This document shows positions 13,019 through 27,027 of a stretch of 64,000 nucleotides of DNA, piece by piece. Source of the DNA: Aotearoamyces nothofagi (Eukaryota > Ascomycota > Leotiomycetes > Leotiales > Tympanidaceae); contig JADDTR010000003.1 in NCBI GenBank assembly GCA_015345905.1, positions 682,001-746,000 on the forward strand, written 5' to 3'. Each line of letters opens with the position of its first letter. Position 1 is the stretch's first letter. A program made the translations under genes and the position numbers. Below the pieces are notes generated by a model. It was not told the DNA's origin. It saw nothing but the letters and a program-made list of their open reading frames with translations, and searched no databases.

Positions 13019-14622
13019 CTTGAAGGCGCCGCAGGTTATTGAAGAGTGCCGTGACTAGGTGGTCGCTGCAAGTGGGGGAACAACCGCCTCCAACCACGAA
13101 GCGCAACAGATTGAGGCTATCGTACAAAGGTAGTGGCTAGACTTCGACCCATCGAGTGAAGTCTGCTGTTTTTCGTAGAAAAGCTTTGCTTGCTGGTGGA
13201 ACGTGGAATCCGAAGCTTGTTGTGGGCCGAAGAATCAGGCCCGCCCTTCTCTCACTCACACGACCAACAAGGGCACTCGAGCTGGTATGTTGTAACAGTT
13301 GAGAAGAATCGAAAGAGGTATTATCGCGAGATAGGCCTTTTAGGTAGATATCCGCATGTCTATACTGAGGTGTGTTGGAGGAGGATCTGTATACGCCTTG
13401 TTGAGGATGATGGGAGTGAGAATGGGGGAGACTTGAAGTTCTAGAGAGAGTGATGGTCTCGGAGACGCTCGCTTAGTAGTGGAAATGCACTCAATGTACG
13501 CACTGGTGCAGACTCAGTTTACGTAGAAGAAGGCTTCTTTCGTGTAGAGAAGCCTTGGTATTCTTCTTAGTTCGATGGATTTAGGAACTACGTTTAGTAT
13601 TGCGCCGAATCGACGATACTGGATAAAGGCAAAAGCGTATATTTGCAGGTCAAGAATGCCCAGTGAAGGATGAAGTCAACGTGCACGTGATATACATTCG
13701 TTTGTACAGGTCCTACGGAATGGATGGTAAGTATATACTGCATAATGCCATCTGCTGAATATCCCTATAATCCGGATGATTCTTTACTGCAGTCTATGGC
13801 GAGTCGAAATGGGTGGTGATATTGTGTGGTTTGACCACTGGCGAGGCTTTCGAATATTACACAAAAGAAACCTGCGTGCTTGCACCTAAATAGATGAGAA
13901 TGAAATAGGATGCCGTCTCGAGCCTCGGACATGTGTCATTCTTCTTAACATTTACTTAGTAGGTGCGATGAAAAAGCCGGGAGGCAAATGTTCGAAGTCT
14001 TCGGTAGTGATGAATAGAGATGGGCCGGATGCTAGGAAGCGAGTGCATACCCGTGTGTTCCAGAAGAAAGGAAGATCCTTGATCTAAAGCCAATTGCTAT
14101 ATGAAATGTGACAATGTAGAAGAGGGATAACAAAAGAGGACATGTATTAATATTCCGTGTAAGATTGCATGTTTGGAACGATCTAGGGCTTGATGGCAAA
14201 GCAGTCGGCCCAAATCTCTCAGATACATACATACGTGTGGTAACCTGGACATGTGCATGTAGGTAGGAAAGTTCTCGCGCGCGACGCTACAGCTATGCCT
14301 GCAGGTAGAACTTGCCAGGTACAAACATGCGCCAATAATAAACACCGATAAGCCGATTCGCTCTAACTCAGTATTCGTTTGCAGGGTTCGTTTAATAGGA
14401 CGCACTGGTCACGTGACTTCGCGTCGAACTACGCGACTGTCAGTGCAACTCAACGCGACATCATTGTTTTGCCTGTTGTACTTGTCTAAACAACCTAGGT
14501 AACCCCAGAACAACACAACTTCAATGTGCTTAGATGCTTTGTTGGCCAGCCATAGACAAAGGCCACGCAACTGGATCTAGATCGATCTGTATTATACTTG
14601 GTGGATCGATGTAATAGTTGGT
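13019..14622. promoter_or_regulatory. Divergent intergenic region, snt2 / helicase
   Basis: 1.6 kb between two start codons. I see no convincing gene. A short plus-strand frame at 13190-13444 has no signature. Presumably it holds the promoters and leaders of both genes; no defined element is claimed. Confidence 0.6.
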
Positions 14623-17955
<3,333 letters not shown>

Positions 17956-18032
17956 ATGATTATTCCAGGCCAACATTTGACAAAGTTGGAAGACAGATGC
18001 AGAACGATAGACAACAGTGTGATTAGGATGTC

Positions 18033-18319
18033 ATGACTGACGAGTCATCCGTGAGCTCTTCAAACCTGGAAAATCTCTTTGTGTCATTGGCTAATGGCAA
18101 GCCTTCTCTCATATATCTCTTACATCCCATAGGAATATGTGCTTGGATGGATTGAACGAGAGGGGGCAGAAGCGACCGGAGGCGTCGCCGCTATCAGCAA
18201 AACACCAGCTGGCGTTGTAAGTAACAAGCCAATGTCAGTTGTCAACGACTGTTGTTCGACAGAGTAATTGGAACAAGCCTCGTGTCCAAGGTAGAGTACA
18301 GGAAGAGGATGCTCCGTAG
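18033..18319 (+). CDS. Candidate 52-aa spliced microprotein
   Basis: Three small exons (18033-18050, 18133-18216 and 18263-18319) join in frame, all at phase 0, to 52 codons. Donors are GTGAGC and GTAAGT. Acceptors are CATAG and GACAG. A CTAAT branch-like site lies in intron 1 (82 nt); intron 2 is 46 nt. The product starts MTDESSEYVLGWIEREG and ends VQEEDAP; it is acidic at both ends with a Gly/Ala middle. I do not recognise it. It sits 77 bp beyond the helicase stop on the same strand, so it could also be 3' UTR structure or an alternative 3' end of that gene. Confidence 0.42.
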
Positions 18320-18726
18320 ATGTTTAGAAGAAAAGGAAATCATTCTTCACTGGGGAAAAGAGGGACATCGTGGTGTGGATCCAAAGGCACATTTAAAAGA
18401 CAGAAAGCTACAATCCTCATCCTACCATGGCGTGCTTGTGGTAATGCACGTGGCGTAAGGATGCAATGCAGTAGAGTAGATCGACGGGGCAACGGGGCAA
18501 CGGAGCAACGGATGACATGACAGTACAGCGCATTACAGTAATGACTGCTGGTTCAGCATTCTGATGCGGAGCACTGCTGGTGATTATGGCAGATTTAATA
18601 ATGCTTTGTCAATCTCAGTAATGGATGTGGATGTGGATGGCCCATGCTCCACGCATACAGGACAAAGCAACTCGTAAGGCAAGGTGGGGAGGGAAGGACA
18701 TAGTGTAGAGTACGGCAAGGTACTAC

Positions 18727-18761
18727 GGTCTGCGGTCCACGGTCTACGGTCCACGGTCTAC
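18727..18761. repeat. 7-bp tandem repeat, GGTCYAC x5
   Basis: Units GGTCTGC, GGTCCAC, GGTCTAC, GGTCCAC, GGTCTAC run head to tail. The C/T at position 5 alternates. About 500 bp upstream of the reductase start. Confidence 0.85.
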
Positions 18762-18957
18762 GGCAAGTCAGCAATCCCTAATCCTTATCAATGCTCAGTC
18801 AGGAGCCAGATGTGCTGACCGACAGTGCCGCTAGACCGCTTGCAGCATGCCACTTGTCGCAAGGCTGCGGCAGAACTGGAAGAAGCTAGGCCGGGCATGC
18901 CACGCCTCCACGCCACCAGAGTACCCAGAGTGACCAGACACTTGCCTCCCTGGGCAG

Positions 18958-19045
18958 CTTCCTGCCTGACTACCTGCCTGGGAACCTTACCTGCCGACCT
19001 GTCTACCTGCCGACCTGCCTACCTGTCTACCTGCCTACCTCACTA
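18958..19045. repeat. CTRCCTGYC tetranucleotide-like repeat
   Basis: Degenerate run of CCTG, CCGA and CCTAC units (TACCTGCCGACCTGTCTACC and variants) on the plus strand, in the promoter of the downstream gene. Confidence 0.7.
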
Positions 19046-19258
19046 CTGTATGTGCCTCGTAGCTTGGCCGGAAAGACTACATAAGCTTTCATCTTTCCGC
19101 ACATCCGCCCTCTGTCTTCCTTTCCTTTCCCCTCCCCAATACCCAATACCCAGTTCCCCATCCTCCATTGAACGCAATCAATCGCTTCGACTCTATCTAC
19201 AAGATCAACTGATCCATATACTACTATACTACTCTACTTCTTCACTTCACACTTCACC

Positions 19259-20179
19259 ATGGCCCCCAGAGTAGCCATCATCTATGTGTGTACACCCTGG
19301 CCTGTCCATGTAGCTCTAGATGCTACAGTAGATCCCCACGTCAACCGATGCATGGCGCAGTGCTCAATGGCCTGCTGCAATTGCAATGCTCCTGCCATGG
19401 CGTTGATTGGCGTGTGACGGTCAACTCTCCTTTGATAGTGAACGGGAAAGCCTCTTGTTGCCATGATACTGACTACATCTTCTAACCAGTATTCCCTCTA
19501 TGGCCACATCCACCAGCTTGCATTGGCTGAGCAGGAAGGTCTCAAGAAAGCCGGTATCAGTGCAGATATCTTCCAGTACGTCAAGCTACCATGAATATCA
19601 CTGTCGGCAGAGCTGACACTTCCGTTAGGGTTCCCGAAACGCTTCCCGAGGATGTCCTGACAAAGATGCATGCCCCACCAAAGCACGACGTCCCAACCAT
19701 TGATGCAGCCACTCTCGAGAACTACGATGCCTTCCTTTTCGGCATTCCCACGCGTTATGGCAATTTCCCAGCGCAGTGGAAGAGCTTCTGGGACACTACT
19801 GGAGCCCAATGGGCTGGTGGAAAGTACTGGGGCAAGTACGCCGGTCTGTTCGTCTCCACGGGCACTCAAGGCGGTGGACAAGAGTCCACCAACATCGCTG
19901 CGATGTCCACTCTAGCCCATCACGGAATTATCTATGTCCCTCTCGGATACAAGACTGCATTCCCTCTTCTTTCAAGCTTCGATGAAATCCACGGCGGCTC
20001 CCCATGGGGTGCTGGATCCTTCGCAGTAAGCATTCACTCCGTTGTGCCACTGCAAAACGACTAACAGGAGCGTCTAGGGTCCTGACGGCTCCCGCCAGCC
20101 TTCCGCCCTCGAGCTGGACTTGGCAAGGACTCAGGGCGAGTCCTTTGGTAATGCAGTCCTGAAGGTCAACTTTGCATGA
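19259..20179 (+). CDS. WrbA-like NAD(P)H:quinone oxidoreductase
   Basis: Exons 19259-19285, 19490-19575, 19629-20025 and 20078-20179 encode 203 aa, the usual WrbA length. The flavodoxin fold is clear: the first strand [15 protein letters not shown] with the FMN phosphate loop, then [19 protein letters not shown] and the [12 protein letters not shown] loop, both FMN-contacting. The tail [16 protein letters not shown] is typical. Family role: two-electron reduction of quinones, oxidative-stress defence, cytosolic; fungal members include the minor allergen Alt a 7 and yeast Pst2. The first exon encodes only nine residues, and intron 1 is long (204 bp) for this window. Confidence 0.93.
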
Positions 20180-20702
20180 CTAGATGGACCCATAGCATCA
20201 ACAAACGGAACGAAGGACGCGGAACCGGCGAAGAGCGGGGCCAACAATACCCAGCCACCAAAAGAAACAGCAAGCAACGGCAAGCAGCAGACGCAATCAG
20301 AGACAAAGGACAAGGAGGGACCATGCGGATTACCAGCAAAATGCACCGTCTTGTAGACGTGAATCTGATAGCCTTGATAGAATAAACAAATAAAACAAAA
20401 ATAATAATGCCCTTATTACTTTTATTTCCACTGCAGCATCATGCTTGCAACATGGTTATGTAGAGCAGACTAACGCCATGCATGAAGTGTAGATAGACAA
20501 GAGTTCCGCTGCGCTCGATGAAATGAAGGAAGAATAGGCGCTAGTAGACAGTGAAGGTACTCCGGCTCGGGTACCTACCGCTTACCTACCTTTAATCATT
20601 CAGGCTCGCTTCGCCAGATCTCCTCAAGCAAGTCGTACAGTCCAAGTCCCTCTCCTATTCCATTTCCGTCAGAGACAGAACAGAACTATTCTGCAATGCC
20701 TA
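20180..20702. promoter_or_regulatory. Intergenic, wrbA-like 3' flank and msh1 promoter
   Basis: Short A-rich 3' flank (AATAAACAAATAAAAC near 20380), then a TACCTACC motif at 20573-20590. An out-of-frame ATG at 20696 precedes the msh1 start by 7 bases. No gene seen. Confidence 0.6.
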
Positions 20703-23700
20703 ATGTGGAGCTTAAATGGACATGTACGCGTCATTCCAGCTTCCCGTCGAGCAATATTTTGCGCGCTCGATCGTACGGGTTCCGTGTATGGCAAATTCTC
20801 CGCATTAGCTGCCAGGAGATATGATCACGTGCGGCGGCCATTGCCGTCCAGAAGGGCATTTTCGCAATGCAGAGGTACATGGGCGAGGAAGATTACGACT
20901 GTTAAACTGGATGATCTCCCACAAGGCTTGCTTCCACTTGAACCTCTACCTGCCGAAGATGAATCCCCGACATATCCAACTGTGGTGCTTCAGGCCCGTA
21001 GCAATATGCGGAAGTTTGAGAACTGTGTCCTATTGACTCGCGTCGGTGGCTTTTACGAATTATATTTCGAGCATGCTGAGGAATTTGGCCCACTTTTGAA
21101 CCTCAAAGTGGCCCAGAAAAGAACCAATGCAGGTCCGGTGTCGATGGTGCGTGTCGAGTCCTCCGCATTTTCTCCTAACTAACAAGCGCAGGCAGGATTC
21201 CCCTTTTTTCAACTGGAGCGGTTTCTAAAGATTCTCGTGCAAGATTTAAACAGATATGTTGCTATTGCCGAGGAATTTCCAAATGATGAATCTAGTAAGG
21301 TCAAGGCGGGCGGATTGCTCCATGATCGAAAAGTTGCTCGGATTATCACCCCTGGAACGTTGATTGACGAAAACTTCATGGACCCTTATGTCAACAATTA
21401 CATTCTAGCCATCCATGCCGAGGATACTTTGTCTCTAAATGTGTCGCCTACCAGTCCTATGATAGATAAGAAGGGCTCCAATCTTCCGCAGCTGGGGTCG
21501 ATGACGATAGGCTTGGCCTGGCTAGATTTATCTACTGGACATTTCTTCACGCAGTCGGCAACATTATCCATGCTCTCATCTATCCTGTCACGTATTGGGG
21601 CCCGTGAAATAGTTCTTGATAAAAGTCTAGAAGGTGTGGAGACCCATGGGCTGTTTAATGTACTAGCGGAAGATCGTCGTCTTGTTACATACTGCCCTTC
21701 TGCAAGCACACGATCTATCACCGAGTGGAGTCCAATGCTTGAGAGCGAGGTCTCAGTATCTGCTGCGGCACAGTTCTTGCCCGAGGAGGTTGCGGCCGGA
21801 AATATTCTACTGCACTACGTTGAGACCCGGTTGCGGGGTCTGAGTATGAAACTTCAACCTCCGCTCCGATATGAGGCAACAGAAGTCATGGGAATTGACC
21901 GAAATAGTGTGCGAGCTCTAGAAATCAAAGAGACAATCCGAGACGGCTTCACTGCGGGGAGCTTGCTGCACGCCGTGCGTCGCACAGTCACAAGAAGCGG
22001 AGCCAGATTATTGAATGATTGGTTCAGTACGTATTTTAATCATAAATTCCTATGGGATAAACGACATTAATGCTAAGCAGGTGCCCCGTCTACTTCTCTT
22101 GAGGTTATTAACGCAAGACTAGATCTAGTCAGCCGCATGCTCCAAAGCTCAGCCTTAAGGGAACACATAGTGGCCCTACTTCGACGTTGCCATGATTCTC
22201 AGCGCTTAGTACAGAAATTTGCATTGGGCAGAGGAAATCCTGATGATCTTCTGGCATTGGCCAACACTATCCTTGCTACGCACGAAGTTGTCCTTGCAAT
22301 ACAGGGGACGGAGGCTTTGGGCCCGAGCTGGGCAACACAACAAGTGTGCTTGACAAATATGGTCGCACGCATTGAGCTTCAAGGGCCTGTCACTCTTGCA
22401 CGTCGAATAAAAGAAGCCGTAGATGAAGAGGGTATTGTCCAGCAGCATCGCCTAGAGGATGGTGAAGCTGGAGCGATGATGGTACTTGCCGAAGAGATTG
22501 CCAGCTCCGAAGGTTCTCCAGAGGACGTTGCAGCTGTTGCCAGGGGCCGTGGAAAGAAGAAGCCCACAAGCCTAAGGGAGCACTACGCCGAGAATGGTGA
22601 TGTATGGATCATGAAGCCGGTGGCGAGTTCGGCATTACAGAAACTGCATAAGGACTTGGAGCGGCTTATTATTGAGAAATCACTGCTCAATGACGACCTG
22701 CAGAGTCGACTTGGCCTATCAACTCTTACGCTTCGCTGGACTCCGGGCCTTGGACATATCTGTCACGTAAAGGGCAAGGATACTCGCACCATGACAGAGG
22801 TCAGGAGCGTAAGCTCAAGCAAAAGCACGAGGTCTTTTCATCATCCTGAATGGACCAATCTTGGACAAACAATCGACCAGGTCAAGCTGCAGATCCGTGG
22901 AGAAGAGCAGCGTGTCTTCCAAAAACTGCGTGAGAAAGTCATTCTAAACCTTGTTAAATTACGCCGGAATGCTGCAGTTCTGGACGAGCTTGACATAGCT
23001 TGCTCATTCGCCATCTTAGCAGAAGAGCAGGCCCTGGTACGTCCGATTCTGAACCAGACTTCGGCCCACAAGATAGTTGGGGGTCGACATCCAACAGTGC
23101 AGGGCGGTCTTCAGCAACAAGGGCGTAGCTTCATCACCAATGATTGCTTCGTAGGTGATCAAGAGCGCATATGGCTAATTACAGGCCCGAACATGGCGGG
23201 CAAGAGCACCTTTCTGAGGCAGAATGCCCTCATCACAATCATGGCGCAAGTGGGCTCTTATGTACCTGCAGAGTATGCTGAGATAGGCATTGTAGACCAG
23301 ATATTTAGTCGAGTTGGCTCAGCGGATGACCTATATCGCGATCAATCTACATTTATGGTTGAGATGCTGGAGACGGCAGCAATATTGAAGCACGCAACCC
23401 CGCGTAGTTTCGTCATTATGGATGAGATCGGCCGAGGGACAACACCAGAGGATGGAACGGCAGTTGCGTTTGCATGTCTACATCATCTGTATCATGTAAA
23501 TCAATGCCGGACATTATTTGCGACACATTTCCATGCATTAGTAGACATGGCGAGGGAGATGCCAGGGGTAGGCTACTACTGTACGGATGTAGCAGAGCAT
23601 GAGGATGGAGGCTTCAGCTACGTGCATAGGTTGAGAAAAGGGGTGAACAGAAGAAGTCATGCACTTAAAGTTGCGAGATTGGCGGGGCTACCGAAAGCCG

Positions 23701-23747
23701 CAATAGACGTTGCCCAGCAGGTTCTGAATAAAGACACATCTGTATAA
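20703..23747 (+). CDS. msh1: Mitochondrial DNA mismatch repair protein Msh1
   Basis: Exons 20703-21146, 21192-22026 and 22081-23747 encode 981 aa. The N-terminus is Arg/Ser-rich with few acids (a mitochondrial presequence). MutS domain I follows with the mismatch-contacting LLTRVGGFYELYFEHAEEFG (the Phe-X-Glu equivalent is FYE). Late come Walker A GPNMAGKST (about 795), the SADDLYRDQSTFMVEM signature, Walker B VIMDEIGRGTTPEDG (about 870) and the ATHFH switch. The C-terminus ends soon after the ATPase, with no GIY-YIG domain, as in fungi. Role: mismatch recognition and mtDNA stability. A short ATG-led frame starting at 20696 could lower translation; this is inference. Confidence 0.94.
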
Positions 23748-24112
23748 TATAATCAGTATAGATTTGCTATGTAGAAAAATAATGAATGAGAATATTCTTA
23801 AGTCACAGTCATAAAGTTTGTTGTATTGTGTGTCTTCATGGAAGTCAGGGTTAAAAAGCTTTGTTTGGTAATCATGTGAGAGAGGGTGTGTTGAGAAAAA
23901 AAAAGTGACTGACCATTTAGGAGAGTCTATATGACCTCAATTCTCATTTCACGCAGGAGAAATTCCAATCCGCAAAGTCACCAAATTGCCCCAGTATGAT
24001 TTGGGAGTTCTATGCGATATTCTCATTGACATAAATTTTCAGGTACCTGCTGCAAACCATCTATGTGATCCCATTTTCATGCCCACAAAGACTACGCAGA
24101 TTCTTTCTGAAA
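23748..24112. other. Convergent intergenic, msh1 / rpp0 3' ends
   Basis: 365 bp, AT-rich, holding both 3' UTRs. No gene seen. Confidence 0.6.
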
Positions 24113-25155
24113 TTAGTCAAACATGCTTCCGAATCCCTCGTCACCAGATTCTTCAACCTCTTCGACCTCCTCTTCCTTGGCAGCCTCTTGCTTTGGTGCC
24201 TCAGTAGTGGTCTCTGCAACTGCAGCACCTGCATATGCGTCAGGGTTTGCGATGCGGTCCTTGAGCTCGTCTATCTCGGGCCAGCTGTACGCAGTCTCAA
24301 CGGCGACAGCCAAAACATTCTTGTAGCTGTTGACTACAGAGTGCATAACTGATGGCAATGTTGGGAAGTTGACAGCCAACGAGATACAAGCAATCGTGTT
24401 GATCGCAGATGAGAAAGCCTTCAGAAGCTGTGCCTCCTCGATGTCGAGAACGCTGGAAGGGAAGGTGTTACCCTGGTCGTACACCTGAGAAATACCCATG
24501 CCGTATGTGAACGGAGAGATGTTCAACATGTTGAGCAGAGTAGCCTCAGAGGCTCCGACCTTGGTTCCAGCCTCGACGAGCTTCAGATCAGTCGTAATTT
24601 CGATAGTACCACGAGCAATCTTAGTAGGGACACCGAGGGCCTGGAAGAAGGAGGTCTTTCCGGGCTCCATGCCAGTGTTACCAGCAGGGATGTAAACCTA
24701 ATAGCCATTAGAACAGCCTCTGGCGGGTAAGTCAATGAGGGCAACTCACATCTGCAGGAGCGACAGCACCAGCTCTGGCGGGTGCGGCAACCTTGTTGGA
24801 GAGAATTTTGTCACGGATAACCTTGAGATCGGCATTGGTGAAAACGAAACCGACGTTACCCTTAACGTAAGGAAGGAGACGCTCGTACTCTGGGGCATCA
24901 CCGATGAAGCCCTTGATGGCACGACGAACCTAACCACTGGTTAGATAAATAATTCTAGCCTTATTTCTAAATAGCGCATACCATGGTGTTCTTGCCCATC
25001 AGGACAACACCCTCGCCACGCAGAGCATGTCGAATCTCGTGCATCTGCTGAGAGCTAACATTGTCAACGCTGACAATGAAGATGCTGCGATACTCCTCGA
25101 GCAGGCCCTTTAGCTTGTCGAAGTAGCCGGCCTTGTTTTCGGTCTTGCCCCCCAT
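24113..25155 (-). CDS. rpp0: 60S acidic ribosomal protein P0 (uL10)
   Basis: Exons 25155-24982, 24929-24750 and 24697-24113 encode 312 aa, the standard P0 length. The N-terminal rRNA-binding domain has [20 protein letters not shown] and GKNTMVRRAIKG. The second domain covers the P0 insertion. The P1/P2-binding helices follow, then an Ala-rich hinge, an acidic run ([15 protein letters not shown]) and the C-terminal peptide. That peptide reads DEGFGSMFD rather than the near-universal GFGLFD ending. Role: base of the ribosomal P-stalk that recruits translational GTPases. Intron positions (after codons 58 and 118) are both phase 0. Confidence 0.97.
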
Positions 25156-25532
25156 ATCTTCTTAGATTGAAGGTAGGATGTTTAAGGGTCAAGATTAAGG
25201 GTGAATTGAATGAATGCGCTCGTGAGTTTCGAGTGCTGTTTGATGGCGTTGATAAATCTCGAGAAATTTCGCAATCGCCTCGTGCGCTTCGCTTAGGGCA
25301 TGCTCGGCTGGGCTTCATTGGAACTATTGCCTGAGGCATCTATAATGCGCAAAGTTTAAGCTACACCTTAAACCCCGAGCCTAACCGCCTTTGCTGCTAG
25401 GCCCAGGGACAAGCCGTCATGAGGAGAATGCAAAAGCGGGTGCGGGCGCAGGCGTATCATATCTAACCTGAGGTACATTGCGGATTAACGGTAAAGGTGA
25501 GTGGAATACAGCACCGGCACCAAATCCTCATC
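25156..25532. promoter_or_regulatory. Divergent promoter, rpp0 / hem12
   Basis: 377 bp between two start codons. A GCGCTCGTGAG block and a G/C-rich centre are visible. No gene seen. It presumably drives both genes. Confidence 0.6.
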
Positions 25533-26846
25533 ATGACACAAGAATTTGTTCCTCTGCAGAATGATCTAATACTAAGAACGGCATGGGGTAATCTATTCTA
25601 ATATACTCACGGCCTTTTGAAATAATGCTAACATCCACCAGGCAAAGAAGTTGAACGACCACCTGTGTGGGTGATGCGTCAAGGTACGTAATGTCGACCT
25701 TGCCATGCCATGCCATATCGAACTATATGCTCACGAGGTTTACAGCTGGGAGGTATCTACCTGAATATCATGTGGCCAAAGGGAGCCACGATTTCTTTGA
25801 ATGCTGTCGATCGCCTGAAATTGCGTCGACGCTGACGTTGCAACCAATCGAGCGGTTCGCCGGTCTCATAGATGCAGCAATTATTTTCTCCGATATTCTT
25901 GTTATCCCACAAGCGTTGGGAATGACAGTTGAGATGGTGGATAAGAAAGGCCCCCATTTTCCTGAGCCGCTGAAATCACCATCCGACGGGCAATACCAAA
26001 AGATTATGAATAAGAAGGTTGATGTTGCTAAAGAGTTGGATTATGTCTACAAAGCAATCACACTGACACGGCACAAGCTAAAAGGCCGGGTCCCACTGAT
26101 TGGATTTTGTGGAGCTCCCTGGACATTGCTATGCTATATGGTGGAAGGTGGAGGTAGCAAGCTATTTATAGAGACAAAGACGTGGATCTTCAGATACCCT
26201 CAAGCCAGCAAGGACCTCTTGCAGAAGATTGCAGAGGTCTGTGTGGAATATCTTGCTCTTCAAGTGAAAGCGGGCGCCCAGGTATGCTTAGGGTTTCACA
26301 CTATGCCGTTCCTATGCTTATCCATTTCCAGCTTATCCAAGTATTCGACTCCTGGGCATCCGAACTGTCGCCCGCATCCTTTAAGCAATTCTCACAGCCA
26401 TACCTTGCTTATATATCCACCAATCTTCCAAAACGATTGAAGGAGTTGGATCTAGAACCGGTACCGATGATAGTTTTTGCTAAAGGGGCATGGTTCGCAC
26501 TCGATGCGCTATGTGACCTTGGCTACAATGTTGTAGGTCTGGACTGGCTTCAGGATCCAGCACAGGCTGTCAAAACTAGAGGGAATCGTCCAATTGTTTT
26601 CCAAGGTAATGCCGATCCTGGGGTCCTCTACGGTACGAGGGATGCTATAACGGGAGTCGTGGAAGAAATGGTTAGGGGCTTCGGTGGTGGCAAAAAGGGA
26701 TGGATCGCAAACTTGGGCCATGGTAATATATCTTCTAACTCTTAACAAAAGTAATACTCTAATCATTCTTAGGCATCACACCAAAAGTCAACCCGGATGA
26801 TCTCAAGTTCTACTTCGAGGAGATTCGACGGCTAGCTGGTACATAG
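25533..26846 (+). CDS. hem12: Uroporphyrinogen decarboxylase
   Basis: Exons 25533-25587, 25642-25683, 25746-26281, 26332-26722 and 26773-26846 encode 365 aa (yeast Hem12 is 362). Active-site signatures: [17 protein letters not shown] (the Arg pair holds substrate carboxylates), [13 protein letters not shown] (catalytic Asp), [26 protein letters not shown] and the late GHGITP loop. Reaction: stepwise decarboxylation of uroporphyrinogen III to coproporphyrinogen III in cytosolic haem synthesis. Acceptor 26331 (TTTCCAG) gives [13 protein letters not shown], matching homologues. The first two coding exons are small (55 and 42 nt). Confidence 0.97.
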
Positions 26847-27027
26847 TAAAATCATAAGATACGAAGACTGTGTTGAATAGATATGTGCCTGCTAAATAAT
26901 GGGTTGAGATCGGCCTTATTACAGTATGGAAGCTAGCCTAATATTACGGATGCCTCCCGCGATTTCAAGTCAAATGTATATGCAGATGCATCCAATTGCA
27001 TTATCGATTAATTTCATCGAGAATTTC

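Larger units (their letters stand above)
18320..19258. promoter_or_regulatory. wrbA-like promoter region with short tandem motifs
   Basis: Contains three CGGGGCAA-type 8-mers (about 18486-18510), five 7-bp GGTCYAC units (18727-18761), CCTACCTG/CCGACCTG repeats (about 18955-19045) and a pyrimidine-rich leader just before the ATG. No gene is seen. Confidence 0.6.

Noticed and set aside
13190-13444. 84-codon frame in the snt2/helicase gap
   Set aside because: No signature, no splice partners, and it lies in a divergent promoter region.
17956-18800. Polymerase half of a Pol theta homologue downstream of the helicase
   Set aside because: No family A polymerase motif in any frame; the region is short and then repeat-rich.
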